A stretch of DNA of 64,000 bases from Candidatus Gastranaerophilales bacterium (GCA_944322615.1 CALUPH010000006.1:60641-124640); one strand, 5' to 3'. Shown: positions 45,834 to 56,509, counted from the first letter of the stretch. Translations and numbers: made by a program. The notes: generated from the letters alone by a model not told the origin.

Positions 45834-46626
45834 AAAAAAATATACAACTATAAAAAAAATAGCAGAAGAAACCCCTATTATCGAAGAACCGATAATTGAA
45901 GATGTTTCTGTGCAAGTAACACAGGATGTTGTAAAAAAAGAAGATAGTGTAGTTCAACCAACTGTTCAAGCTCAGGAAGAAACTTCTAAAGAAAAGAAAA
46001 AGAAAAAAGAGGATAATTTGGATCTTTCTTTAGATAATATTAAATTCGAACAACGAGAAGAAAGACGTGAAGGAACAAGAAGAAGAGGCTACAGAAGAAC
46101 TGAAGACAGAAATATAGTATCTCGAGCTCAAAAGGATGCTTTGGCAATAAAAGAGGAAGCAAAAAAAGAAGGATACGAAGAAGGTTTAGCCTCAGCTAAG
46201 AATGATATAGAAGATTTAAAGAGTAAATTTACAGAGTTCTTTAATTATAAGACTGAAGTTTATGAAAAGGTTTCGGATTGTATTTATGAAGTTTCTATGG
46301 AAATTGCGCGAAAAATAATTAATAAGCAGGTAGAAACCGATAAAGAGTATATTATTTCTATGATAAAAGGTGTAGTAGAAGAAATACATAAAACAGAAAA
46401 TAAAATTACACTAAAAGTAATGCCTAAGGATGTAGAAATAGTTAGGGATAAAATTTCAGAAATATTTTCAGGAGAATATTTTGAAGCAAAAATTTCTGTA
46501 ATTCCCGATAATGAGATAAAAGAGGGCGGTGTGATAGTTGAAACATCAAATGGTCTAATTGATGCAACACTTGAAACACAGCTTTCTATAATAGAAAAAG
46601 CATTAAAAAAGCAGGAAGAGAGTTAA
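45823..46626 (+). CDS. fliH: flagellar assembly protein FliH
   Basis: 267 residues. Acidic and Lys-rich N-terminal 90 residues, then the FliH core (KEGYEEGLASAKNDIEDLKSKF, VSMEIARKIINKQVETDKEY, GGVIVETSNGLIDATLETQLSIIEKAL). Regulates the FliI ATPase. Overlaps the upstream gene by eleven bases. Confidence 0.86.
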   Translation: MIIKKKYTTIKKIAEETPIIEEPIIEDVSVQVTQDVVKKEDSVVQPTVQAQEETSKEKKKKKEDNLDLSLDNIKFEQREERREGTRRRGYRRTEDRNIVSRAQKDALAIKEEAKKEGYEEGLASAKNDIEDLKSKFTEFFNYKTEVYEKVSDCIYEVSMEIARKIINKQVETDKEYIISMIKGVVEEIHKTENKITLKVMPKDVEIVRDKISEIFSGEYFEAKISVIPDNEIKEGGVIVETSNGLIDATLETQLSIIEKALKKQEES

Positions 46627-46632
46627 TATATA

Positions 46633-48735
46633 ATGGCACAGCCGCAAGGTGCAAAACCATCAATGATAAGTGAAATAGGATTGGCAATATTTGTAATATT
46701 GCTGATTGTTTTACTTATTGTTGAACTTCCATCTTGGATTGTAAACTTTGCGATAAGTTTTAATATTACACTTGGAATCTTATTATTGATGATTTCTTTG
46801 TATATACAAAGACCGTTAGAATTGGCTTCATTCCCATCTATTATATTGATTGGTACAATGTTTCGACTTGTTCTATCTATTGCATCAACGAGATTGATTC
46901 TTGCGAAAGGTGAAGCGGGTGAAGTTATTGATGCTTTTGGTAATTTCGTAACCGGTGGTAATTTGGTTGTTGGTTTTGTAATATTTATCATTATTACAAT
47001 AGTTCAATTTATGGTAATTACAAAGGGTTCTGAACGTATAGCCGAAGTTGCTGCAAGATTTGCATTAGATGCGATGCCCGGTAAACAAATGACAATTGAT
47101 GCTGACTTTAACGCAGGATTAATATCACCTGAAGAAGCCGTAAAAAGAAGAGAAGATTTACAGCGAGAATCTAACTTATACGGTTCTATGGATGGTGCTA
47201 TGAAGTTTGTAAAGGGTGATACTATGGCAGGTATCATCATCGTTGTAATTAATATTGTTGGTGGTTTATGTGTTGGTGTATTAATGAATGGTATGCAAGC
47301 TGGTGAAGCGGTTCAAAAATATACAGTACTAACTGTCGGTGATGGTTTGGCTGCACAGTTACCATCTTTGTTAATGGCAATTGCAGCAGGTATCGTAATG
47401 ACTCGTTCTACTGCTTCAGGCGGATCATTAGGCGGTGATTTATCAGGGCAAATTTTAAGTAAACCGTCAAGCTTAATTTTTACGGTTGTTTTCTTGATTA
47501 TAATTGCATTAACAAGTTTCTATACAGGTCTTCCTTGGTACACTTTCACAGTATATGCATTAGTAATTATGGCTGCATATTTGATTGTTTCTGTAAATAA
47601 AGATGTTCAATCTCAATTGGGGCAATTAGATGCTGTTAAAAAGAGTATGAGTGATTTAACAAACCCGAACAGAATGTATGAAAGATTGGGTGTTGATGTA
47701 TTAAACTTGCAAGTTGGTACAGGTTTATTGGAAATTGCAGATCCTGAGCAAGATGGTATGCTTCTTCCTAAAATTGCAGCATTAAGACAACGTGTTACTG
47801 ATGAACTCGGTTATATTATACCAAATATCAGAATTATGGACTCTTCTGCAATCGGTGCAAATGAATATATGATTTCAGTTCGTGGTAATACCGTTGCAGT
47901 TGGAACTGTTTATCCGAAAAAAAGTATGGTTATTGCTGATCAGTGGGATGCTTTAGGTAAAGAAGTTCCTAAAGATGCGATTATTGGAGTTGATCCTACT
48001 TATCAAACTCAGGCATATTGGATGGATACAAATTTCTTAAAAGAACAGAAAGATGTTACTGCTGTTGATTCTGTTGATGTAATAATTACGCACTTACAAG
48101 ACTGTGTAAGAAAATATGTTGATGAAATTATGACCAAGACAGATGTTCTTAAACTTATGGAATTGGTTAAGAGTCAAGACCCAACATTGGTTAATGACCT
48201 TGTTCCGACAATTATTTCTACAAGTGATTTACGTAAAATATTTGTTAATCTTATTAGAGAAAAAGTTTCGATTAAAGATATTATTTATATTTTTGAAAGA
48301 TTATGTGACTATGCAAGATTTTCAAAAGAACCTGATATATTGTCAGAACGTTTAAGAGCTGCATTAGGCAGACAGATTTGTCTTGCAAATTGTACAAAAG
48401 ACAAAATATTATATGCTTTAACTCTTTCTCCTGAGTGGGAAAAAACTTTGGATGACAGTTGTCAAAGAACAGAATTGGGTACAATGTTCTTGTTGAATCC
48501 TTTACAGGTTCAAGAACTTATTGAATCTGCAGCATCAACATTAATCAGAGCACATCAAAGCATTAATGTTCAACCTGTAATATTATGTTCTCCAAGAATA
48601 AGACTTCCGTTATATCAATTATTAGAAAGACATATTCCGACTATCGTTGTTATTTCATATTCTGAATTGATAACCGATATAAGAGTTGAAGCAGTTGATA
48701 CTATAGGTGAATCGGTAAATTATAATTTCGAGTAA
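46633..48735 (+). CDS. flhA: flagellar export gate protein FlhA
   Basis: 700 residues. About eight membrane segments in the first 330 residues, with the conserved cytoplasmic loop (DAMPGKQMTIDADFNAGLI, EEAVKRREDLQRES). C-terminal cytoplasmic ring domain with PKIAALRQRVTDELGYIIP and the chaperone-binding region (VVISYSELITDIRVEAV end). Placed between fliH and fliI, where most bacteria keep fliH and fliI adjacent. Confidence 0.97.
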   Translation: MAQPQGAKPSMISEIGLAIFVILLIVLLIVELPSWIVNFAISFNITLGILLLMISLYIQRPLELASFPSIILIGTMFRLVLSIASTRLILAKGEAGEVIDAFGNFVTGGNLVVGFVIFIIITIVQFMVITKGSERIAEVAARFALDAMPGKQMTIDADFNAGLISPEEAVKRREDLQRESNLYGSMDGAMKFVKGDTMAGIIIVVINIVGGLCVGVLMNGMQAGEAVQKYTVLTVGDGLAAQLPSLLMAIAAGIVMTRSTASGGSLGGDLSGQILSKPSSLIFTVVFLIIIALTSFYTGLPWYTFTVYALVIMAAYLIVSVNKDVQSQLGQLDAVKKSMSDLTNPNRMYERLGVDVLNLQVGTGLLEIADPEQDGMLLPKIAALRQRVTDELGYIIPNIRIMDSSAIGANEYMISVRGNTVAVGTVYPKKSMVIADQWDALGKEVPKDAIIGVDPTYQTQAYWMDTNFLKEQKDVTAVDSVDVIITHLQDCVRKYVDEIMTKTDVLKLMELVKSQDPTLVNDLVPTIISTSDLRKIFVNLIREKVSIKDIIYIFERLCDYARFSKEPDILSERLRAALGRQICLANCTKDKILYALTLSPEWEKTLDDSCQRTELGTMFLLNPLQVQELIESAASTLIRAHQSINVQPVILCSPRIRLPLYQLLERHIPTIVVISYSELITDIRVEAVDTIGESVNYNFE

Positions 48736-48739
48736 GTAA

Positions 48740-50089
48740 ATGTTAAATCAAAGTAGAGAAAAATCCATAGAATTTGTAAAGAAACAGGCGTTTGATATAA
48801 TTAATTCAACTAAATTATATTCATATAAAGGTTCTGTTTCTAAGCTTTTGGGCTTGACTGTAGAAGTTAAATTACCGGGACTGAAAATTGGAGATTTATG
48901 TTTTATCGAAACAGCTGAAGGTGAAAAGAAACCTGCAGAAGTCGTTGCATTTAAAGGTGAAAATGCTCAGTTATTACTTTTGTATGATGGTGCGGGGATT
49001 GGACAAGGCAGTTTGGTTACCACAACAGGAAAAGCAATAAGTATACCAATGGGAGATTTTTTACTTGGCAGATTGATAAGTCCTTTAGGTGAACCAATAG
49101 ATGGAAAACCTATGGATACAAGAGGTGCTCCTTGGGTAAATATAGAAAATCCGCCTCCTGGTCCATTTGAAAGACCTATAATTAAAACGATGTTTTCTAC
49201 AGGTGTTAGGGCAATAGATTCAATGTTAACGCTCGGAGCAGGTCAACGTATGGGCTTATTTGCAGGTTCAGGTGTTGGTAAAAGTACAATGCTTGGTATG
49301 ATTGCACGAAACTCTGATGCTGATGTTAACGTTGTTGCATTGATTGGTGAACGTGGTAGAGAAGTTAAAGAATTTATTGAAAATTCACTCGGTGAAGCAG
49401 GCATGAAAAAGTCGGTTATTGTATGTTCTACAGGCGACCAACCTCCATTGATTCGTCAAAAATGTTTAATGACAGCAACTGCGGTTTGTGAATATTTTAG
49501 AGACAAAGGTAAAAAAGTTTTCTTAATGACTGATACAGTTACTCGTTGTGCTATGGCAGGAAGAGAAGTAGGTCTTTCTATCGGAGAACCGCCAACAATA
49601 AAAGGGTATCCACCTTCTATTTTCTCTTGGCTTCAGCGTATTTTAGAAAGAAGCGGTAATAGTCCAAGAGGTTCTATTACAGCATTATATACCGTATTAA
49701 TGGAAGGTGATGATATTAATGACCCTGTTGTAGATACTGTTCGTGGTATTGTTGATGGTCATATTTTCTTATCCAGAAAAGTTGCAGAGATGAATCATTA
49801 TCCTGCTATTGATGTTCTTGGAAGTATTAGCCGTTTATTTACTGAAATAGTTACAGAAGAACATAAACAAGCTGCATATAAAATGCGTAAATTAATGTCT
49901 TTATATAGAGAAAATAAAGATTTGATTGATGTTGGTATGTATAATGCGGGATCTAATCCAAAATTGGATATAGCAATAGAATTAATGCCTCAAATAAATG
50001 CTTTTTTACAGCAAAGAGTATCTGATAGCGTAACAATGGAAACTACTATATCAACTTTAATTTCAATGATGAAGGATGTTGATATTTAA
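48740..50089 (+). CDS. fliI: flagellum-specific ATPase FliI
   Basis: 449 residues. Walker A AGSGVGKST, Walker B region VFLMTDTVTRCAMAGREVGLSIGEPP, and the family block SGNSPRGSITALYTVLMEGDD. Powers export chaperone release. Last gene of the operon; fliJ is not visible after it. Confidence 0.96.
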   Translation: MLNQSREKSIEFVKKQAFDIINSTKLYSYKGSVSKLLGLTVEVKLPGLKIGDLCFIETAEGEKKPAEVVAFKGENAQLLLLYDGAGIGQGSLVTTTGKAISIPMGDFLLGRLISPLGEPIDGKPMDTRGAPWVNIENPPPGPFERPIIKTMFSTGVRAIDSMLTLGAGQRMGLFAGSGVGKSTMLGMIARNSDADVNVVALIGERGREVKEFIENSLGEAGMKKSVIVCSTGDQPPLIRQKCLMTATAVCEYFRDKGKKVFLMTDTVTRCAMAGREVGLSIGEPPTIKGYPPSIFSWLQRILERSGNSPRGSITALYTVLMEGDDINDPVVDTVRGIVDGHIFLSRKVAEMNHYPAIDVLGSISRLFTEIVTEEHKQAAYKMRKLMSLYRENKDLIDVGMYNAGSNPKLDIAIELMPQINAFLQQRVSDSVTMETTISTLISMMKDVDI

Positions 50090-50091
50090 GT

Positions 50092-50943
50092 CTAATCAAT
50101 CATTGCTTCAAGCGCAGCAATTTTCATTTTCAAAGTATCAGGCTTTTTACCTGTCCAAATTTCAAAAGCTTTTGCGCCTTGATATATTAACATATCAAGA
50201 CCTTGTATTGTCTGGATTCCATGCTTTTTAGCTAACTTAATAAGCTCCGTATTTAATGGATTATATACAATATCATATATAATAGAATCTTTGTTCATTG
50301 TCTTTACAACTTCTTCATCAATAGGCGAAATGCCCATAGCTTTGCTTCTCATTCCTATAGGAGTTGTATTAACCAAAATCTTATATTTTGAAATATCTTT
50401 TAATCCTTCAATCTGTTTGCAGTTCATTTCAGTATTTGGAAAATTAACTCTAAGTGCATCAACCATTTCTTTTGCATTAAGAATGTTTCTTGCATAAAAA
50501 TCTATTTTAGATGCTTTTAAAATAGATAGACCTACTCCAACTGCTCTTGCAGCTCCGCCATTACCTAAAATTGCGACTTCTTTTCCTTGTATTTCTTCTC
50601 TAAAATCTTCAGGTATAGCTTCAACAAAACCATATACATCCGTATTATATCCTATCATTGACATATCAGGTTGTATTTTGATAGTATTTGCACTGCCTGC
50701 TACATTTGCAACATTGTCTACACCTGATAAAAATAAAGTAATAGGTACTTTTAATGGGATAGTTACGTTAAATCCTTGAAATCCATTAGAACGAAGATAT
50801 TTTATTCTTGTTACCAAATCTTCCTGCTCTGTTTCAAGTACTTCATATGTGCCTTCTAAACCGACAGACTTGAATGCTGCTTCTTGAATTACTTTTGACA
50901 TTGAATGTGATAAAGGATAACCTATTATACCGAATTTATACAT
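50092..50943 (-). CDS. aroE: shikimate dehydrogenase
   Basis: Reduces 3-dehydroshikimate in aromatic amino-acid synthesis. 283 residues from the ATG at 50943 (MYKFGIIGYPLSHS), two bases after the topA stop; an in-frame start at 50979 would lie inside topA. Substrate-binding SHS, catalytic Lys in FNVTIPLK, cofactor loop GNGGAARAV, and NTTPIGM. Confidence 0.94.
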   Translation of the reverse strand: MYKFGIIGYPLSHSMSKVIQEAAFKSVGLEGTYEVLETEQEDLVTRIKYLRSNGFQGFNVTIPLKVPITLFLSGVDNVANVAGSANTIKIQPDMSMIGYNTDVYGFVEAIPEDFREEIQGKEVAILGNGGAARAVGVGLSILKASKIDFYARNILNAKEMVDALRVNFPNTEMNCKQIEGLKDISKYKILVNTTPIGMRSKAMGISPIDEEVVKTMNKDSIIYDIVYNPLNTELIKLAKKHGIQTIQGLDMLIYQGAKAFEIWTGKKPDTLKMKIAALEAMID

Positions 50944-50945
50944 AA

Positions 50946-53222
50946 CTATTCTTCTTCCATTTCTTTTGTGAACGCACATTCTTTATTTGTACACTCTAGT
51001 TTCTTTGCATTTTTGGTTATTTTCTTTACAAGCATACTTCCGCAATTCGGACATTTCTCTTTAACCGGTTCATACCAAGAAACATAATCACAATCGGGGT
51101 ATCTGTTGCAACCAAAAAAGACGGTTCCCTTTTTGGATTTTTTAAATACAATTTCCCCTTGTCCGCATTTTGGGCAAGTTACACCTGTTGATTTATGATA
51201 TGGTTTCCTGTGCTTGCATTCTTCATTTGTACATTGAAGATATTTGCCGTAAGGTCCATTTTTAAATATCATTTCAGAACCGCATTTTTCACATTTTTCT
51301 TGTGAAACTTCAGCTTCTTGTTCTTGTTCATCTTGAGCATCTTGTTCTGTTAGAACATTAATTGACATTATACTTTTACATTCAGGATAACCTGAACAGC
51401 CTAAAAATTGAGAACCATTTTTGCCATTCTTAACAAGCATTGGTTTTCCGCATTTTGGACATTTTATGTTTGTTTCAATATTTATTTTATGTGCTGTTTT
51501 CATTACGGATTGAACTTCTTCCATAAATGGATCATAAAATTCTTTTAAAACCTTATTCCATACAGCTTTCTTTTCTGCAATTTTATCAAGTTTTTCTTCC
51601 ATTCCGGCTGTAAATTTGTAGTCCATAATATCGGAGAACTGTTCTACTAACTGTTTAGATACAGCTCTGCCTAAAATTGTTGGATGTAAAGCTTTATCTT
51701 TCTTTTCTACATATTTTCTTGTTTGAATTACTGTTATAATTGTTGCATAAGTTGATGGTCGACCTATGCCGTGTTCTTCCAGTGCTTTTACAAGTGAAGC
51801 TTCGTTATATCTTGGCGGCGGTTGTGTAAAGTGTTGTTTTGGATTTATTTTATTACAATCAACTTTATCTCCTTCATTTAAATCAGGAATTTTAGCTTCT
51901 TTTTCTGCTTCTTGTTCATCTTCACTGTCATTATATAATTTTAAAAATCCGTCAAAGATGGTTTTACTTGTTCCGGCTTTTAATGTGTAATCACCTGCTG
52001 AAATATCAATTGTCTTATTTGCTATTTCTGCATTTGCCATTTGTGAAGACATGAATTTTTCCCAGATTAACTTGTATAACCTGTATTGATCATTATCTAA
52101 ATATTGTTTGATACTTTCAGGTGTTTTATCCGGATATGAAGGGCGGATAGCTTCGTGAGCATCTTGTACATTTTGTTTGCCCTTTACATATATATTGGCC
52201 TTTTCAGGATAATATTTTTCTCCGTAGTTATTAAGAATAAAATCTTTTGCCATTGCCATTGCATCATCTGATACTCTGACGCTGTCCGTTCTCATATATG
52301 TAATTAAACCAACTGCTCCTGATTCAAGTTCAATACCTTCATATAATTTTTGCGCAACTTGCATTGTTTTTTGTACGCCGAAGCCTAATTTGGAACTTGC
52401 GGCTCTTTGCAAGGTTGAGGTTATAAATGGTGCAGTAGGTTTTCTTTTTGTAGTTTTGTTTGTTATTTTTGAAACATTAAATTCAGAAGACTTTAATTCT
52501 TCCACAATCTTTTGAGCTTGTTCTTCATTTTTAATTGTTTTCTCTATAGCTTTATTTTTGTACTTAGAAAGCTCTGCTTCAAATATTTTACCTTCTTTTG
52601 ATAGTTCAGCATGTATTGACCAATATTCTTGTGGTATAAATGCTTCTATTTCATCTTCTCTTTCACAAATCATTCTTAATGCTACAGATTGAACTCTGCC
52701 TGCTGATAAGTTATAGTTCCCCATTTGCTTCCATAATACGGGACTCAATTTATAACCCACCAGTTTATCAAGAATTTGTCTTGTTTGCTGAGCTTGCACC
52801 ATATCCATATTTATTTCGCGAGGATGCTCGACTGAATATTTTACTGCTTTTGGTGTTATTTCATTGAATTCAATTCTTTTTATTTTTTCATCAGGCACTG
52901 TTAGTATTTGTCTTACGTGCCAAGCTATTGCTTCTCCTTCGCGGTCAGGGTCGGATGCTATTAATATGTTATCAAACTTTTTTGATAAGTCGTTTAATTT
53001 TTTTACTACATCTTTTTTGTTAGGTATAATCTCGAATTTTGGTTCAAAATTATTGTTTACATCAAAACCTAAATTATCAGTTTTCGGATCTTTAGTCGGT
53101 AAATTTCGAATATGTCCGTAGCTCGCTTCTATTTGATAATTATCACCAAGTATTTTTTTTATTGTTTTTGATTTTGCAGGTGACTCAACTATTACAAGTG
53201 TTTTTTCAGATTTCTTCGCCAT
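50946..53222 (-). CDS. topA: DNA topoisomerase I
   Basis: 758 residues. TOPRIM domain (LVIVESPAKSKTIKKIL, SDPDREGEAIAWH), catalytic Tyr in LITYMRTDSVR, and four C-terminal C4 zinc ribbons (CPKCGKP, CEKCGSE, CPKCGQG, CPNCGSM starts). Relaxes negative supercoils. Operon with aroE (downstream) and dprA (upstream, six bases). Confidence 0.97.
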   Translation of the reverse strand: MAKKSEKTLVIVESPAKSKTIKKILGDNYQIEASYGHIRNLPTKDPKTDNLGFDVNNNFEPKFEIIPNKKDVVKKLNDLSKKFDNILIASDPDREGEAIAWHVRQILTVPDEKIKRIEFNEITPKAVKYSVEHPREINMDMVQAQQTRQILDKLVGYKLSPVLWKQMGNYNLSAGRVQSVALRMICEREDEIEAFIPQEYWSIHAELSKEGKIFEAELSKYKNKAIEKTIKNEEQAQKIVEELKSSEFNVSKITNKTTKRKPTAPFITSTLQRAASSKLGFGVQKTMQVAQKLYEGIELESGAVGLITYMRTDSVRVSDDAMAMAKDFILNNYGEKYYPEKANIYVKGKQNVQDAHEAIRPSYPDKTPESIKQYLDNDQYRLYKLIWEKFMSSQMANAEIANKTIDISAGDYTLKAGTSKTIFDGFLKLYNDSEDEQEAEKEAKIPDLNEGDKVDCNKINPKQHFTQPPPRYNEASLVKALEEHGIGRPSTYATIITVIQTRKYVEKKDKALHPTILGRAVSKQLVEQFSDIMDYKFTAGMEEKLDKIAEKKAVWNKVLKEFYDPFMEEVQSVMKTAHKINIETNIKCPKCGKPMLVKNGKNGSQFLGCSGYPECKSIMSINVLTEQDAQDEQEQEAEVSQEKCEKCGSEMIFKNGPYGKYLQCTNEECKHRKPYHKSTGVTCPKCGQGEIVFKKSKKGTVFFGCNRYPDCDYVSWYEPVKEKCPNCGSMLVKKITKNAKKLECTNKECAFTKEMEEE

Positions 53223-53228
53223 GTGCCT

Positions 53229-54326
53229 CTAATTTATTATTATATATTTCTCTCCGTGTGTTTGAGAAATTACTCCATCCAATTCTAACTTTGTTAATAT
53301 TACCATTAAATCATTAATATTCAAGTTTGTTTTTGTTACTATTTCATCCATTGTTAAGGAGTCTTTTCTCAAAATATCATATATCAGTTTCTCTTCTTCT
53401 GAAAAGTTGTAAGTTTTTTCTTCTTTTGGGGGAATATTCGTTTTAAATTCCCAATTTAAAGCATCAAGAATATCTTGAGTGTTTGTTATTAAGGTAGCTC
53501 CCGTTTTTAATAAAGAATAGATACCTTCTGTGTTTGGATTTGATATTAATCCTGGGATACACATAAGTTCTTTACCTTGTTCTAATGCAAGTTTTCCTGT
53601 AATCATTGCACCGGACTTCATTGCAGCTTCAGCAATTAAAACACCTTTTGAAAGCCCTGATACTATCCTGTTTCTAACAGGGAAATGCCAGCTTATTGCA
53701 TCTGTATCCGGCCAATATTCTGTTATTACAGCTCCATTTCCGTCTATTATTTTGTTAAATAATTCAACATTGGATTTTGGGTATAATTTATCAAATCCTC
53801 CGCCAATTACTGCTATTGTCTTTATATTGTTTTCTATTGCTGTTTTATGAGCAACTGTATCAATTCCTTCGGCAAGTCCTGATACTATGCATATATCTGT
53901 ATTTTCAAATCCTGATAATATATTTCTCAATGTATTTTTAGAATTTTCACTTGCTTTTCTTGAACCGACAACAGCAAGTGTTCTTTCCATATTGCATATA
54001 TCTATATTTCCAAGTAAGAATAACCCTGTTGGAGGATTATCTATATGTTTTAACATATATGGATATCTGGCGTCCTCCGGGTGAATAAAATCGATATTTC
54101 TTTCTTTGATATAATCCATGCATTCTTGAGGAGTTATGTTCTTTCGCTCTTCAATAAAAGCTTCAATTTGTCTTTTTTGAATACCTTCTATTTTATATAA
54201 CTCATTATCGTGTGCATTCCAAGCCAGATCAATTGAGCCGAAATAACTATATAACTTATTAACAAAAGCAGATGAAGTTTTTGTTAAGCGCGCAAAACTA
54301 TACCAATATTTCTCTTTATTATCCAT
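53229..54326 (-). CDS. dprA: DNA processing protein DprA
   Basis: 365 residues from the ATG at 54326; a TTG three codons earlier is possible and neither has a clear ribosome binding site. Helix-hairpin-helix-like front, Rossmann fold (TLAVVGSRKASE, CIVSGLAEGIDTVAHKTAI, AVIGGGFDKLYPKSN), AEAAMKSGAMITGKLALEQGKELMC core and C-terminal winged helix. Loads RecA on incoming ssDNA in transformation. Confidence 0.93.
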   Translation of the reverse strand: MDNKEKYWYSFARLTKTSSAFVNKLYSYFGSIDLAWNAHDNELYKIEGIQKRQIEAFIEERKNITPQECMDYIKERNIDFIHPEDARYPYMLKHIDNPPTGLFLLGNIDICNMERTLAVVGSRKASENSKNTLRNILSGFENTDICIVSGLAEGIDTVAHKTAIENNIKTIAVIGGGFDKLYPKSNVELFNKIIDGNGAVITEYWPDTDAISWHFPVRNRIVSGLSKGVLIAEAAMKSGAMITGKLALEQGKELMCIPGLISNPNTEGIYSLLKTGATLITNTQDILDALNWEFKTNIPPKEEKTYNFSEEEKLIYDILRKDSLTMDEIVTKTNLNINDLMVILTKLELDGVISQTHGEKYIIIN

Positions 54327-54375
54327 AAATAACAAATATCATATAAAATTAGTCAAGTCCAGTTATATATAAAAA

Positions 54376-54618
54376 TTAAGCTATACAACTTCCGTTTTCT
54401 AATAAACTTTCGTATTGTGTTTTATAATATGCAGCTATACGACAAGCTAAATCATATTTTTGTTCCATGGTTGACATATCATCTTGAACAAAAGAATCAG
54501 CTTCATTTACAGGAGTTGTATTTTCAACTTGAGGAGACTTCTGTCTTGCAAATTCAACTTTATTAACAGGTTGACAACAATAAGCTGACATAGCTGATGT
54601 AATTGCTTGAATTTTCAT
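54376..54618 (-). CDS. small protein of unknown function
   Basis: 80 residues from the ATG at 54618, which has GGGAGA upstream. Contains YCCQP, then an Asp/Glu-rich linker and a C-terminal helix (KYDLACRIAAYYKTQYESLL). No signal peptide or membrane segment. Not recognised; the KVEFARQ segment recalls the early F-x-x motifs of other proteins here only weakly. Confidence 0.5.
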   Translation of the reverse strand: MKIQAITSAMSAYCCQPVNKVEFARQKSPQVENTTPVNEADSFVQDDMSTMEQKYDLACRIAAYYKTQYESLLENGSCIA

Positions 54619-54706
54619 GACATCTCCCTTCACATATATAACATGCCAAAATCTTATCACAACCAAATTTTATTTGCAACTGTTAGACTGGGCAATCTGT
54701 TATGTA

Positions 54707-56440
54707 TTATGAGTTAACCAGAAAATCGGCAAGTGGTGTTTCTATCATACCATTTAATGCTTTGTCAATTTCTTTTAACTTTATAGATACATTTTCAATA
54801 TCTTTGCTCCAATGAAAATAATCAAATATAAATTTCTCGCCTTTTGAAAAATCTTGTGACAATTGAACTTCAATGATTTCAGTTAGCATTTTTCTTGCGG
54901 TCGGAATCATTTTATCAATATCTATATTTATTATTCCGTCATTATTTACAGACATTGCACCTTCTTTTATAAAGAAATATGCTTGCATAACTGTTCGTAC
55001 TCTATGTGCTTGAGATAATTCCGGTTTTGCTTTTAGAAAACAATTTGCACCAAAAGTAACTAAAATTTGTTTCTTTTCTTCTTCTGTATATACACCTGCT
55101 TGGGTTAGGCAATCTAATAATGCAAGTGATCCCATATCTGCTTTATTTTCTTCAATTATGTTTTTGTATTTTCCAAGTGCTTCAGTTCCTTCTTTTGGTC
55201 CAAGTGAATGTACATTTTCGTGACCAATTGTGAACCAGTGATCAGCTTCTGGATTGTAATATTTATGTAAATCTTTATTTAAAGTTGCATCAAGTCTTTT
55301 TTTTCTTCTTTCCAATGCTTCAGGAGAATTACTTGTTCTTACTTGTCTGTGATATACATTTCTTCTTCCGCCGCCTATTGTTAATGATAATTTATCATTG
55401 TTTGGTAGATTTTGCGCAATAGTAATCCCGCCTCTGTATGAACCTTCATCTCCTCTTAAAGATACGATATCAACATCAACCATTGTCTGCAAATTATCTT
55501 CTTTTGAAGATATATTTTGTTCATATTTCTCTTTAAGCGGCATATTTTCCGCCATTAATGGCAAGTATTCTTTTACTTTTAATAAATCTTCCGTTCCTTT
55601 TTTATTGACTATGCCGACTCTTATTCCTATTGAATCTTTACTTATTGGCGTAATGTTATTTACTTTCAAAAGTTCTTTTAACTCTTCGTCTTCTATTACG
55701 CTTCCTGTTAACATATCTGCATATTGTTCACGAGAAATTGTAAATTCAAGAGGAGTATCCTGTAGCATTGCCCATTTTTTATCTGCCTGTGCATCCAGCA
55801 TTGGATTATTTTCTTTTAATGCTTTTGCTTGTAATATTAAATATTCATTAAAGTCTTTATTTGTAGAATATTTTGCTGCTTCTTCAAGTTCATTTGCTAT
55901 TAAATTAAATTCTTCTTTGAAGGCTTCTGTATAATCATGGGCTTTGAGTTTTGCGCCATCTCTTTTTACTATTGTTCTTTGATTAAGTATTTTTTCAACT
56001 TCTTCCTTTTCGCCATTTTTTAGCATTGTTTTTAATATATTATGAAGTTCTTCTTTTGATAAATCAGAAGGATAAAAAGCCTTTCCGTAAAGTTCTTTTG
56101 CATCTTTCAACAGTATAACTTTTTTTGATTCTGAATCTATTCCGATTATGCCGAGTTGTGCATCAAATAATATTTTTGTTAGTTCGGCTGTTTTATTGCC
56201 ATTTTTTATTTCTTGTTCTAAAAAATTTAAAAAAGGGATATTTAATTCATTATCTTGTTTCATATATACAAAATTTGCAAGGTTTGCTGCTTTAACTAAA
56301 TGTTTTAGAGCTTTTTTATCGCCCTCATCCAGTTTTTCATATTCATCTGCATCTTTTGCAAGCATTGGTTTTCTAATCAGATATTCTTTATTTGTTCTTT
56401 TTTCCAGTTCTTCCAATGACAAATTAAACTCAAATTTCAT
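54707..56440 (-). CDS. M49-like (DPP III-like) zinc metallopeptidase
   Basis: 577 residues. H407-E408-x-x-H411 in GHENVHSLGP, then EENKAD (E430-D435) 20 residues on, matches the bacterial M49/DPP III-like pattern (HExxH plus EExxAD). No signal peptide. The upstream 350 residues are helical and charged without motifs I recognise. Probably a cytoplasmic peptidase; true specificity unknown. Confidence 0.72.
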   Translation of the reverse strand: MKFEFNLSLEELEKRTNKEYLIRKPMLAKDADEYEKLDEGDKKALKHLVKAANLANFVYMKQDNELNIPFLNFLEQEIKNGNKTAELTKILFDAQLGIIGIDSESKKVILLKDAKELYGKAFYPSDLSKEELHNILKTMLKNGEKEEVEKILNQRTIVKRDGAKLKAHDYTEAFKEEFNLIANELEEAAKYSTNKDFNEYLILQAKALKENNPMLDAQADKKWAMLQDTPLEFTISREQYADMLTGSVIEDEELKELLKVNNITPISKDSIGIRVGIVNKKGTEDLLKVKEYLPLMAENMPLKEKYEQNISSKEDNLQTMVDVDIVSLRGDEGSYRGGITIAQNLPNNDKLSLTIGGGRRNVYHRQVRTSNSPEALERRKKRLDATLNKDLHKYYNPEADHWFTIGHENVHSLGPKEGTEALGKYKNIIEENKADMGSLALLDCLTQAGVYTEEEKKQILVTFGANCFLKAKPELSQAHRVRTVMQAYFFIKEGAMSVNNDGIINIDIDKMIPTARKMLTEIIEVQLSQDFSKGEKFIFDYFHWSKDIENVSIKLKEIDKALNGMIETPLADFLVNS

Positions 56441-56509
56441 AATTATTATCTCCCTATGAAACTTAGTATATTTTATTTTATAAATCCAAACAATAATCTA
56501 TATATACTA

